Origin: UMGS1052 sp045580005
GTDB taxonomy: Bacteria > Bacillota > Clostridia > Oscillospirales > CAG-382
Direction: 5' to 3'
Assembly: GCA_045580005.1 (NCBI GenBank)
Contig: JAZNMZ010000009.1
Span: 31,021-95,020 of the forward strand
DNA length: 64,000 nt
Made by a program: the position numbers and the translations under genes
Shown: positions 1 to 7,790 of the stretch, in pieces
Layout of the letters: each line of letters starts with the position of its first letter
Numbering within the stretch: the stretch's first letter is position 1
Notes under the pieces: generated by a model
Database searches by the model: none
Told to the model about the DNA's origin: nothing
What the model saw: the letters and a program-made list of their open reading frames with translations, nothing else

Positions 1-793
1 CTGCACAGGCTACTGCTTGCCATTCCGGGTCAATTTCAAAAATATCGTACTCAGACTTGAAAGGTACTGACTTTTTAAATGAGACATATTCCTCATTGTC
101 ATCGGAGACTGCTCTGTACAAACACGAAAAATCAACATTTGCTGCCACAGTCACACAGCCGTCGTTTACCGATACCTCGCCGACAGAAACACCGATGTCT
201 GCATTGATAATTTCATCAATCTCAGGCATTCCGTCATCGAGTCTGATTTCCTCAGAAAGACTTTTTTGATTGTCTTCCGAAAGAATCATATGAGTAGCCA
301 ACACACTCTTTTCAAGGTATTCCACATCACAATCTTCGTTTTGCGTACACTGATCCTCGCCGCTGCTTTCTACAGATAGTTTTATCACATCGCAGCATAC
401 AGATATCTTTGACTTTGCTGTCACTCTCCGTTGGTTATGCATCCTCGATGAAGAGTGTCCCACAAACACATTTACAACAGGGCGCAGGTCCTGTTCATCA
501 ACCGACTCTCCGGACGATATATTGAAGCTCTGGTTGAATTCGCCTGAAAATACTGCGCTTTTGAGTTTATTTTTAAAGTCTGAAACATACAAAACACTGT
601 ATACAACCTCGCCGTCAACATATACTGTGCCGTTTTCTATTGATTTGCTTTTAATTTTTGCTTTTGCGTCAGTCTTTACTATTCTTGATATGTTTGGCAG
701 ATATTCCGGAAGAGTGTAATCTGTTTCATTTTCTTTTTCTGTCTTTTCAAAGAACACTCTTTCATACGCCGGAGACATACAGTAATTTTCCAT
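1..793 (-). CDS. DUF3794 (SipL/SpoIVA-partner-like) spore morphogenesis protein, partial
   Basis: The reading frame is open from ATG at 793 through the window edge at 1 (264 codons seen, C-terminus missing). A GGAG box lies 9 bases before the ATG. The protein begins MENYCMSPAYERVFFEK and has repeated beta-rich stretches such as KSIENGTVYVDGEVVYSVLY, which I recognise as the DUF3794 fold. That fold is found in clostridial SipL, which binds the coat ATPase SpoIVA, and in related spore-coat proteins, where a LysM domain often follows. The neighbour spoVM encodes the peptide that anchors SpoIVA, so the context supports a role in spore coat assembly in the mother cell. Which DUF3794 family member this is cannot be decided without the missing C-terminus. 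Confidence 0.75.
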   Translation of the reverse strand, partial: MENYCMSPAYERVFFEKTEKENETDYTLPEYLPNISRIVKTDAKAKIKSKSIENGTVYVDGEVVYSVLYVSDFKNKLKSAVFSGEFNQSFNISSGESVDEQDLRPVVNVFVGHSSSRMHNQRRVTAKSKISVCCDVIKLSVESSGEDQCTQNEDCDVEYLEKSVLATHMILSEDNQKSLSEEIRLDDGMPEIDEIINADIGVSVGEVSVNDGCVTVAANVDFSCLYRAVSDDNEEYVSFKKSVPFKSEYDIFEIDPEWQAVACA

Positions 794-865
794 TTTGATT
801 TTCTCCTTTTCGATCATGTTTTCTGCTACAAGTATATTTTGATAAAAGGAGAAATATTACAAAGA

Positions 866-946
866 TTACTTACCTCTTTTTTCTTTAACAAACAGTGATA
901 AAATTTTTCTGAGTATTCCTCCCGGTTTAAGTACAACTATTTTCAT
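866..946 (-). CDS. spoVM: Stage V sporulation protein M (26 aa)
   Basis: This 26-codon frame starts with ATG at 946, preceded by AAAGGGG with about 7 bases of spacing. The peptide starts MKIVVLKPGGILRK and ends in a basic tail. Length (26 residues, identical to Bacillus subtilis SpoVM), the N-terminal beta-like stretch, the proline at residue 8 near the helix break, and an amphipathic helix of alternating hydrophobic and basic residues all match the family. SpoVM binds the convex outer forespore membrane and recruits SpoIVA to start coat assembly. It lies between a DUF3794 gene and a small membrane protein gene on the same strand, probably in one sporulation operon. The identification rests on length, pattern and context, since so short a peptide gives little homology signal. 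Confidence 0.8.
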   Translation of the reverse strand: MKIVVLKPGGILRKILSLFVKEKRGK

Positions 947-970
947 AAGTATACCCCTTTCAAAGTACTG

Positions 971-1117
971 TCATTTTGAAAAATACAAAAAACCTGCAAA
1001 TATTAAAAGCAAAGCCTCAATACATACCAAAGCTACCGAGGGTAAGAAGCAGGAAACAAGAATTGTTACTCCCATTGCCATAATACAGATTCCTATCAGT
1101 TTAGAATTTTTTCTCAT
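971..1117 (-). CDS. Small two-helix membrane protein (48 aa)
   Basis: The preferred start is ATG at 1117, because a GAGGG box sits just upstream; an in-frame extension to 1165 has no good ribosome binding site. The product has a short basic N-terminus (MRKNSKLIG), a hydrophobic helix at about residues 8-25, and a second at about 28-46, ending FLYFSK. I do not recognise a named family, although short proteins of this style are common beside sporulation genes in Clostridia. It is 25 bases upstream of spoVM on the same strand and is probably cotranscribed with it. Function unknown. Confidence 0.6.
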   Translation of the reverse strand: MRKNSKLIGICIMAMGVTILVSCFLPSVALVCIEALLLIFAGFLYFSK

Positions 1118-1272
1118 AATATCCCTCATTTGCTTTATATTTATATTTCCATTATATGACATCAACTAGTTTGTGACACTGATTTTATAAAAATATCGTT
1201 GGCATCAAAAAACTAACAAAAAATCGTTTTTTTACATATTTATATGTTAAATAATAAAACGGAGCTGATATA

Positions 1273-2256
1273 ATGCACTTAACAAAAATCCTGCTGATTG
1301 CTGCTACTGTGAATATTCTGGTACTACTTCTCGGTTCGGAGTATTTTATCAGAATCGGATTTGACAGACGCGCAAGTCGTAAGGCGATAACCGGCGCATC
1401 GGTAAACACTCTGCCAATGCTCAAAAATCCAAACGGTTTTATCCCTCGTACTCGTGAGGAAAACAAAAAATGGGTAGACTCTGTTGAACACAAGGAAATA
1501 TACCTTGTATCACACGATGGTATAATACTGCACGGATACGAGTTTTTAAACAAAAGGAAATGCAGCAACTACTGTATTTGCTTACACGGCTATTCCGGAT
1601 GTCCAGAGGACAATTCAGGCTTTGCAGAGGCTTTTTTGAGAATGGGTTTTAATGTAATTCTGCCAACAATGCGCGGTCACGGAAAAAGCGGCGGAAACTA
1701 TATATGTATGGGCTATCCCGAAAGACTTGATATAGCAGAGTTTACAGATTATATCATAAAAAAAGAAAAAGACGCTAAAATCGTCGTATATGGCATCTCG
1801 ATGGGCGCAGCTGCCGCAATGATGTATGCAGGAGAAAAATTACCGGAAAATGTGAAATGCATTATAGAGGACTGCGGATACTGCTCTATCCACGACGAAC
1901 TAAAATATGAACTTTCGTCAGTGTTTCATTTGCCGCCATATCCTCTTATTAGTATTGTTGACAAAAGAGCAAGGAAAAAGCTCGGCTTCTCGATAATCAA
2001 AGAAGGAAGCTGCATAGATGCTGTCAAAAGAAGCAAAACCCCTATTCTGTTCATTCACGGAGACAGCGACACTTTCGTCCCGACAAAAATGGTTTATAAA
2101 GTATATGGGGCTGCGAACTGTGATAAAGAGCTTCTAATCATCAAAGGTGCCGGGCACGCAATGTCTTCCTGTGAGGATCCAAAAAAATATTGGGCAACTG
2201 TTGAAAACTTTATAAGAAATCATATGGGTATAGATGTAAGCCATGTGTTAGAATAA
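1273..2256 (+). CDS. Membrane-anchored alpha/beta hydrolase
   Basis: The protein has 327 residues, and its ATG is preceded by GGAG at good spacing. Residues 1-20 form a single hydrophobic helix that likely anchors it to the membrane. The rest is an alpha/beta hydrolase: an oxyanion-region motif CLHGYSGCPED, the nucleophile elbow YGISMGAAA (G-x-S-x-G), an acid-bearing strand ILFIHGDSDTFVP and a late histidine in GAGHAMS, so the Ser-Asp-His triad looks complete. Homologues are esterases or peptidase-like enzymes of unassigned substrate (YqkD/S9-like). It is monocistronic, divergent from the spoVM group and ends at a strong terminator. The substrate cannot be inferred. Confidence 0.85.
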   Translation: MHLTKILLIAATVNILVLLLGSEYFIRIGFDRRASRKAITGASVNTLPMLKNPNGFIPRTREENKKWVDSVEHKEIYLVSHDGIILHGYEFLNKRKCSNYCICLHGYSGCPEDNSGFAEAFLRMGFNVILPTMRGHGKSGGNYICMGYPERLDIAEFTDYIIKKEKDAKIVVYGISMGAAAAMMYAGEKLPENVKCIIEDCGYCSIHDELKYELSSVFHLPPYPLISIVDKRARKKLGFSIIKEGSCIDAVKRSKTPILFIHGDSDTFVPTKMVYKVYGAANCDKELLIIKGAGHAMSSCEDPKKYWATVENFIRNHMGIDVSHVLE

Positions 2257-2286
2257 AAAAATCCGGAGTATCTCCGGATTTTTATT
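2257..2286 (+). terminator. Rho-independent terminator of the hydrolase gene
   Basis: The palindrome AAAAATCCGGAG - TAT - CTCCGGATTTTT directly follows the stop codon: a GC-rich core and a run of T. It isolates the hydrolase from the microcompartment locus downstream. Confidence 0.9.
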
Positions 2287-2568
2287 CTAATGAACGACAG
2301 TCCAAAAAGAATAATTTGAACAAGCTTTGTTTATTCATACCAAATCAATATGAATTGATATCGCGCAAAAAAAATACTTTAATTGACACATTGTTAAAAT
2401 AGTGTCATTACAAATATACATTTTTAAAGTGAAAAAAACACTGTTTTATCCTATCAAAACAGTGTGGTATTTAATAACTGTTTGTTAACAAATCAAAAAA
2501 AGTAGTGCTTTTTGACAAAAAAATGCACTTTTTTTCTTTCAACAGACAATTTTTGTGGAAAAGTGTTA
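2287..2568 (+). promoter_or_regulatory. AT-rich control region upstream of the microcompartment operon
   Basis: This is the only gene-free stretch over 300 bases (2257-2659 overall). I see no ORF with a ribosome binding site. It holds three dyads: TGACAC-N12-GTGTCA at 2384-2407, a perfect 10-bp arm pair ACACTGTTTT-N8-AAAACAGTGT at 2438-2465, and AGTGC/GCACT at 2504-2529 followed by a T run. The last looks like a weak terminator. The middle one would be a terminator only for minus-strand transcription, for which there is no gene. They may be operator sites. Confidence 0.5.
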
Positions 2569-2597
2569 TTGACAACGCAAAAATATTGTTGTATCAT
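2569..2597 (+). promoter_or_regulatory. Sigma-A promoter of the microcompartment operon
   Basis: The -35 TTGACA (2569-2574) and -10 TATCAT (2592-2597) are separated by exactly 17 bases. Within the spacer and edges lies a dyad ACAAC-N11-GTTGT (2572-2592). TTGACAACGCAAAAA (from 2569) resembles a CcpA cre site with two mismatches. Both would allow repression by blocking RNA polymerase. Confidence 0.75.
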
Positions 2598-2659
2598 TAT
2601 ATTAGTATATAATAACTAACTTGGATAATTGTCTAAAATTTTATACAAGGTGGATAGAT

Positions 2660-3439
2660 TTGAAGAAAGCGGTAATCAGTGATATAGACGGCTCTTTAAT
2701 ATACAGAGGTCATCATCTGAACAAGACAAGATTTCCTCTTATGCTCAAAAAGCTGAGCGACAAAGATATTGCTTTTTGTCTTGCAACCGGCAGAACATAC
2801 GGCGATGTCGCGTGTCTTTTTGGAGATCTTCTTGACGGGGTACATATTTTATGCTGTGACGGTGCGCTTAGCATCACAGGACACAAGATTGTTCATTCCT
2901 TCCCTATCAGAAGCTATTTTCTTTCCTACTTTTTTGATTTTGCAAAAAACCAAACCGACACCTATGTAAATCTTCATAAATCCTTTGCGATTGAATTTCA
3001 CGGATATACGCACTCATATATTTTCACTCACAGTGCTTGTCTTTATCATAAGGAAGCTGCAAAGCTGAAAAACCTCAAGAGGATTTCTGCTCTTGAAGAA
3101 ATAAAAGAAGATATATTTAAAATCAGTCTGTTTAGCAACAGCTCGATTGGTACACCTGACGGATTGCGTATTTGCTACGATAAGGGCGGTATTACCGAGT
3201 ATGTACCCAAAGCTGCCACAAAGCTCTCGGCAGCAAAAGACCTGTCGGATAGACTTGGCATCCCACTTAGCTGTTTCACAGCATTCGGCGACAGCGATAA
3301 CGACGCTGAGTTGCTTTGCGCCTGCGGGTGTTCATACTCCACTTACTGCGCGCAAAAAGAAGTATTTGAGCTGACAGACCACCATACAAGAGATGTGATC
3401 GGCACAGTGATAAGACTTGCCGATGAAAAAGTATTATAA
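2660..3439 (+). CDS. HAD-IIB (Cof-type) phosphatase, first gene of the BMC operon
   Basis: The preferred start is TTG at 2660, which follows AAGGTGG by 6 bases and gives 259 residues; an upstream in-frame TTG at 2621 lacks a binding site. Motif I is SDIDGSL with D8 and D10, motif II lies in CLATGRTYGDV, and motif IV is AFGDSDNDAELL, so the Mg-dependent phosphatase centre is intact. The Cof family dephosphorylates small sugar phosphates or cofactors. It is first behind the operon promoter and 25 bases ahead of the dehydratase gene, so it is probably cotranscribed. A HAD enzyme is not a standard BMC component and its substrate is unknown. Confidence 0.8.
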   Translation: MKKAVISDIDGSLIYRGHHLNKTRFPLMLKKLSDKDIAFCLATGRTYGDVACLFGDLLDGVHILCCDGALSITGHKIVHSFPIRSYFLSYFFDFAKNQTDTYVNLHKSFAIEFHGYTHSYIFTHSACLYHKEAAKLKNLKRISALEEIKEDIFKISLFSNSSIGTPDGLRICYDKGGITEYVPKAATKLSAAKDLSDRLGIPLSCFTAFGDSDNDAELLCACGCSYSTYCAQKEVFELTDHHTRDVIGTVIRLADEKVL

Positions 3440-3464
3440 ACAACACCACAAAAGAGGTTGTAAA

Positions 3465-5993
3465 ATGGATAAGTACACAGTAAAAGACATTCCGAAAACC
3501 GAAAGAATCTCAAGGCTGATAGATGCGCTCTACGACCATCTCCCCGAGATTGAGGCAGACCGCGCGGTTCTTCTTACAGAATCTTATAAGATGACAGAAA
3601 ACGAGCCAATTATCACACGCAGAGCAAAGGCATTTGCGCATATTTGCGAGAATATTCCTGTCACTATCCGCGACAACGAGCTTATTGTCGGAAGTGCAAC
3701 AAAGGTGCCGAGAGGCTGTCAGGTGTTCCCTGAGTTTTCGTTTGAGTGGCTTGAGTCGGAGTTTGATACAATTGAACACCGCACTGCAGATCCTTTCCAT
3801 ATTTCCGAACAGACCAAAGAAACACTTCACGAAGTGTACAAGTACTGGAAGGGTAAAACAACAAGTGAGCTTGCAACAGCGTATATGTCTCCCGAAACTC
3901 TCAAGGCTATCGAGCACAATATATTCACTCCCGGTAACTACTTCTATAACGGCGTAGGTCATGTTACCGTCAACTACGGTAAAATTTTAGCAAACGGACT
4001 TGACGGTATAATTGAAGAGGCAAAAAGCGCTCTTTCCGACATTAAGTTTTCTGATAGTGATTATTCAAAAAAGACTCACTTTTTAAACGCAGTTATTGAA
4101 AGCTGCAAGGCGGCAGAAACTTATGCCGCAAGATACGCAAAACTCGCTCTTGAGCTCGCAGAAAAAGAAAAAGACCCTAAGCGCAAGGCAGAACTAATAG
4201 TTATTGCTTCTAACTGCTCTAATGTCCCTAAGAAAGGTGCTGCAAACTTCTATGAAGCGTGTCAGTCTTTCTGGTTTATACAGATGCTTCTGCAGACAGA
4301 GTCAAGCGGACATTCTATCTCGCCCGGCAGATTTGATCAGTATATGTATCCTTATTATAAAAAGGATATTGATGCAGGCAAAATAACTATGGAAGCGGCA
4401 CAGGAGCTTATGGACTGTATCTGGGTTAAGCTCAATGACCTCAACAAGGCAAGAGACGCGGCAAGTGCCGAGGGATTTGCAGGTTACAGCCTTTTCCAGA
4501 ATCTTATCGCAGGCGGTCAGGACGAAAACGGACTTGACGCAACGAACGACCTATCTTTTATGTGCATACAGGCAACAAAGCATGTACTTTTGCCTCAGCC
4601 GTCTTTCTCTGTTCGTGTCTGGAACGGCACACCGCATGAATTTCTTATAAAAGCCGCAGAGCTCACACGCACTGGCGTAGGTCTTCCTGCATATTACAAC
4701 GACGAAGTAATTATCCCCTCTCTTCTCAACAGAGGTCTTACTATTGAGGACGCGAGAGACTACAATATAATCGGATGTGTAGAGCCTCAGAAATCAGGCA
4801 AAACAGAGGGCTGGCATGATGCAGCGTTCTACAATATGTGTCGACCGCTTGAGCTTGTTTTTACAGACGGGTACGATAACGGCGAGTTTATCGGAGTACA
4901 TACAGGCGATGTAACAAAGTTTAAGACATTCGATGAGTTCTATGACGCATACAAGGCGCAGAACAACTATATGCTTGGCCTTCTTGTGAATGCAGACAAC
5001 GCTATCGATGTTGCGCACAGCGAGAGATGTCCCCTGCCGTTCCTTTCAGGAATGATAGAGGACTGTATAGGCAAAGGTAAGAGTGTACAGGAGGGCGGCG
5101 CTGTATATAACTTCACCGGTCCTCAGGGTTTTGGTGTTGCAAATATGGCAGACTCGCTTTATGCTGTCAAGAAGCTTGTATTTGATGAGAAAAAGATTAC
5201 AATGTCAGAACTCAAGGAAGCTCTCGAACACAACTTTGGAGAGGATATTCCCGACAGCATTGCGCAAAAGAAAACTGTAGAAGCAATAAAGAAGCTTTCG
5301 GAATCCGGAAGAGCGGTTACAAAGCTTGTCATTGAAGATACATATAAAAAAGAAAAATCTCTCGGTATGCAACAGTTCCAGAGAACAAGGTACAGAAAGA
5401 TACGCGAAATGATTGAAGCTGTACCAAAGTTCGGCAACGACATCCCCGAAGTGGATGCATTTGCAAGAGATGTGGCTTATACTTATACAAGACCTCTTGA
5501 AACTTTCAAAAACCCGAGAGGTGGTATGTATCAGGCAGGACTCTACCCTGTTTCCGCAAATGTTCCTCTTGGTGCTCAGACTGGAGCCACTCCTGACGGC
5601 AGGCTTGCTTACACTCCTGTTGCAGACGGTGTATCTCCCTCTGCTGGAAAAGACCTCAAGGGCCCTACAGCAACAGCTAATTCTGTATCAAAGCTTGACC
5701 ATGGTATCGCTTCAAACGGTACATTGTTTAATATGAAGTTCCACCCATCGGCACTTGAGGGCAGAGCTGGCCTTGAGAGCTTTGTGGCGCTTATACGAGC
5801 ATACTTTGATCAGAAAGGCAGCCATGTACAATTTAATGTTGTAAGCCGTGAAACGCTTAAGGATGCTCAGCTGCACCCTGAAAACTATAAATCGCTTGTT
5901 GTGCGAGTTGCCGGATACAGCGCGCTCTTTACCACGCTTTCAAAGTCGCTGCAGGATGACATCATCAACCGTACAGAGCAGGGCGGCTTCTGA
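3465..5993 (+). CDS. B12-independent glycyl radical 1,2-propanediol dehydratase
   Basis: With ATG at 3465 (GAGG upstream) the protein has 842 residues, typical of the family. A longer in-frame TTG start at 3417 overlaps the HAD gene and is unlikely. The enzyme removes water from 1,2-propanediol to give propionaldehyde. The thiyl cysteine is C438 in GCVEPQ with E440. H166 (NGVGHVTVN) and D452 complete the acid/base set, and the radical glycine is G817 in RVAGYSALF. As I recall, this set agrees residue for residue with the Roseburia inulinivorans propanediol dehydratase, which argues against pyruvate formate-lyase or choline lyase. No targeting extension is visible at either end. The activase follows 37 bases downstream. 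Confidence 0.93.
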   Translation: MDKYTVKDIPKTERISRLIDALYDHLPEIEADRAVLLTESYKMTENEPIITRRAKAFAHICENIPVTIRDNELIVGSATKVPRGCQVFPEFSFEWLESEFDTIEHRTADPFHISEQTKETLHEVYKYWKGKTTSELATAYMSPETLKAIEHNIFTPGNYFYNGVGHVTVNYGKILANGLDGIIEEAKSALSDIKFSDSDYSKKTHFLNAVIESCKAAETYAARYAKLALELAEKEKDPKRKAELIVIASNCSNVPKKGAANFYEACQSFWFIQMLLQTESSGHSISPGRFDQYMYPYYKKDIDAGKITMEAAQELMDCIWVKLNDLNKARDAASAEGFAGYSLFQNLIAGGQDENGLDATNDLSFMCIQATKHVLLPQPSFSVRVWNGTPHEFLIKAAELTRTGVGLPAYYNDEVIIPSLLNRGLTIEDARDYNIIGCVEPQKSGKTEGWHDAAFYNMCRPLELVFTDGYDNGEFIGVHTGDVTKFKTFDEFYDAYKAQNNYMLGLLVNADNAIDVAHSERCPLPFLSGMIEDCIGKGKSVQEGGAVYNFTGPQGFGVANMADSLYAVKKLVFDEKKITMSELKEALEHNFGEDIPDSIAQKKTVEAIKKLSESGRAVTKLVIEDTYKKEKSLGMQQFQRTRYRKIREMIEAVPKFGNDIPEVDAFARDVAYTYTRPLETFKNPRGGMYQAGLYPVSANVPLGAQTGATPDGRLAYTPVADGVSPSAGKDLKGPTATANSVSKLDHGIASNGTLFNMKFHPSALEGRAGLESFVALIRAYFDQKGSHVQFNVVSRETLKDAQLHPENYKSLVVRVAGYSALFTTLSKSLQDDIINRTEQGGF

Positions 5994-6030
5994 TTAGTTT
6001 ACTTTAATAAATCTCTTACGGAGAAAAACA

Positions 6031-6822
6031 ATGATTGAGCAATACAAAGACATAAAAGGGAGAGTCTTTGATATTCAAAGATTCTCTGTCCACGACGGAC
6101 CCGGAATACGGACGATAGTATTCCTCAAGGGATGTCGTCTTCGCTGTCGCTGGTGCTGTAATCCTGAGTCTCAGGAGTATGAAATTCAAAAGATGCTCAA
6201 AGGCGGCAAACAAGAAACCGTTGGCTACGACACAACTGTAGGACAGGTTATGGAAGATATTCTAAAGGACGCACCATACTACAGACGCTCAGGCGGAGGT
6301 GTTACACTCTCGGGTGGTGAAGCGCTGTGTCAGCCTGATTTTGCGGTGGCTCTTCTTTCTGCTTGCAAGGAATACGGTCTGTCGACCGCTATTGAAACAA
6401 CAGGCTTTGCAGACTATTCTGTGATAGAAAGATACATACCTGTGTGCGATCATTTTCTTATGGACATCAAACACACAAACAGCGACAAGCACAAGGAGTT
6501 CACTACACAGCCAAACGAACTTATCCTCGAGAATGCAAAGAAGATTGCAAAAAACGCCAAGCACCTTGTGATAAGAGTACCTACCATCCCCACATTCAAC
6601 GACACTGTCGAAGAAATATCCGACATTGCAAAATTTGCGTCATCTCTTGTCAGTGTCGATGAGCTTCATCTTCTGCCATACCACAAGCTCGGTTATGACA
6701 AGTATGTGGGGCTTGGCCGGCAGTATCTTATGGGAGATCTCCCCTCGCCGGGTGCAGACAAAATGCAAGAGCTGAAAAAAGCTGCTGAAAAATACATAAA
6801 CAATGTAATAATCGGCGGATAA
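6031..6822 (+). CDS. Glycyl radical enzyme activase (radical SAM)
   Basis: This 263-residue enzyme follows GGAG. It uses S-adenosylmethionine and a [4Fe-4S] cluster to abstract hydrogen from the dehydratase glycine. The cluster motif is C35-x3-C39-x2-C42 (KGCRLRCRWC), followed by the SAM-contacting TLSGGEAL. Most activases of non-PFL glycyl radical enzymes carry a ferredoxin-like insert with extra CxxCxxC clusters after the first motif. Here that segment is short and has no cysteine set, so the architecture resembles PFL activase. Its position right after the dehydratase leaves little doubt about its partner. The electron donor is not evident. Confidence 0.93.
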   Translation: MIEQYKDIKGRVFDIQRFSVHDGPGIRTIVFLKGCRLRCRWCCNPESQEYEIQKMLKGGKQETVGYDTTVGQVMEDILKDAPYYRRSGGGVTLSGGEALCQPDFAVALLSACKEYGLSTAIETTGFADYSVIERYIPVCDHFLMDIKHTNSDKHKEFTTQPNELILENAKKIAKNAKHLVIRVPTIPTFNDTVEEISDIAKFASSLVSVDELHLLPYHKLGYDKYVGLGRQYLMGDLPSPGADKMQELKKAAEKYINNVIIGG

Positions 6823-6850
6823 GCATCAAAAACACAAAGGATTGATTACG

Positions 6851-7246
6851 ATGAACAATATAGACAAGATTCTATCGCAATACAGGGGTCCTGGTGAAGA
6901 CAAGCTGAGAATAATACAGGAGCTTGTTCCGGGTAAGCAGATAACACTTGCTCATATCATTGCAAACCCCAATGAGATTCTGTACCGGAAGCTCGGTCTT
7001 GATCCGTCACTTGACTACTCTCACGCCGCAATCGGAGTTATAACTATGAGTCCTAGTGAAACGGCAATTATTGCAGCTGATATAAGTATGAAAGCGTCGG
7101 GCGTTGAGCTTGGTTTTGTTGACAGATTCAGCGGTACTCTTATCATCACTGGAAGTATCTCGGATGTAGAAGCAGCATTCCGTGCTGTTCTTGAATATGC
7201 GGTAGAAAAACTCGGTTTTTCTGTATGTGAGCTTACAAGAACATAA
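6851..7246 (+). CDS. Circularly permuted BMC-H shell protein (EutS/PduU type)
   Basis: The start is ATG at 6851, about 10 bases after AAAGG; the in-frame TTG at 6842 touches that box. The 131-residue protein carries an N-terminal segment RIIQELVPGKQITLAHIIAN, characteristic of permuted EutS/PduU hexamers, then IGVITMSPSETAIIAADI and GFVDRFSGTLIITGSISDV. In this family the N-terminal strands form a small beta-barrel over the pore. It lies between the activase and EutP-like genes, an order seen in Eut and GRM loci. Role: facet component of the shell. Confidence 0.93.
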   Translation: MNNIDKILSQYRGPGEDKLRIIQELVPGKQITLAHIIANPNEILYRKLGLDPSLDYSHAAIGVITMSPSETAIIAADISMKASGVELGFVDRFSGTLIITGSISDVEAAFRAVLEYAVEKLGFSVCELTRT

Positions 7247-7249
7247 TTT

Positions 7250-7711
7250 ATGAAAAAAATTATTCTTATAGGACGCAGCGAGAGCGGTAAGACAACATTG
7301 ACTCAAGCGCTCAAGGGCGAGAAGATCACATACAATAAAACACAGTATGTAAACCACTATGATGTAATTATCGACACCCCCGGCGAATACATACAGACAA
7401 AGACGCTCGGAGGCGCGTTGGCAGTATACTCGTATGAGGCAGATGTTGTCGGACTTCTTGTGAGTGCAACTGAGCCATTTTCACTGTTCAGTCCGAATGT
7501 AGTCAGTATGGCGACCCGCGAGGTTATCGGCATTGTCACAAAAATTAACGACAACGGCGCAAACATTGCTCTTGCTGACAGATGGCTTGAGCTGTCTGGA
7601 TGCAAAACAATTTTCCATGTAGACTCAAAGACAGGTGAAGGAATAACTGACATTCTCTCGCACCTCAAAGAGTCGGACGACGAGCCTCTCCCCTGGGAAA
7701 GCAAGTCGTAA
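7250..7711 (+). CDS. EutP/PduV-like small GTPase
   Basis: The protein has 153 residues with the P-loop GRSESGKTT (G8-T15), a G3-like IDTPGEYIQ and a G4-like VTKIND, so GTP binding seems intact. EutP/PduV proteins accompany microcompartments; PduV has been linked to movement or placement of the compartment along filaments, and EutP-type members to acetate kinase activity. There are only 3 bases between the preceding stop and this ATG and no good Shine-Dalgarno, which suggests translational coupling to the shell gene. A small intergenic hairpin with a GAAA loop follows. Confidence 0.88.
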   Translation: MKKIILIGRSESGKTTLTQALKGEKITYNKTQYVNHYDVIIDTPGEYIQTKTLGGALAVYSYEADVVGLLVSATEPFSLFSPNVVSMATREVIGIVTKINDNGANIALADRWLELSGCKTIFHVDSKTGEGITDILSHLKESDDEPLPWESKS

Positions 7712-7721
7712 AACATTTTCG

Positions 7722-7744
7722 TAAGCAAGGCGAAAGCCTACTTA
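7722..7744 (+). other. Intercistronic hairpin
   Basis: TAAG-CA-AGGC-GAAA-GCCT-A-CTTA can fold into a short stem with a GAAA tetraloop between the EutP-like and aldolase genes. No T run follows, so it is more likely an mRNA processing or stability element than a terminator. Confidence 0.4.
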
Positions 7745-7790
7745 AATAAAGTTACCATTTTTACTAAAATAAAGAAAAGGAGAAGAAAAA

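Noticed and set aside
1185..1568. 127-residue minus-strand frame across the hydrolase promoter
   Set aside because: Overlaps the alpha/beta hydrolase antisense, without family resemblance or ribosome binding site.
2438..2465. 10-bp stem as a terminator
   Set aside because: A T run follows only on the minus strand, where no gene needs termination; kept as a possible operator instead.
3465..5993. Choline trimethylamine-lyase or pyruvate formate-lyase
   Set aside because: Single active-site cysteine with GCVEPQ, residue numbering and the aldolase context all fit propanediol dehydratase; PFL would have two adjacent cysteines.
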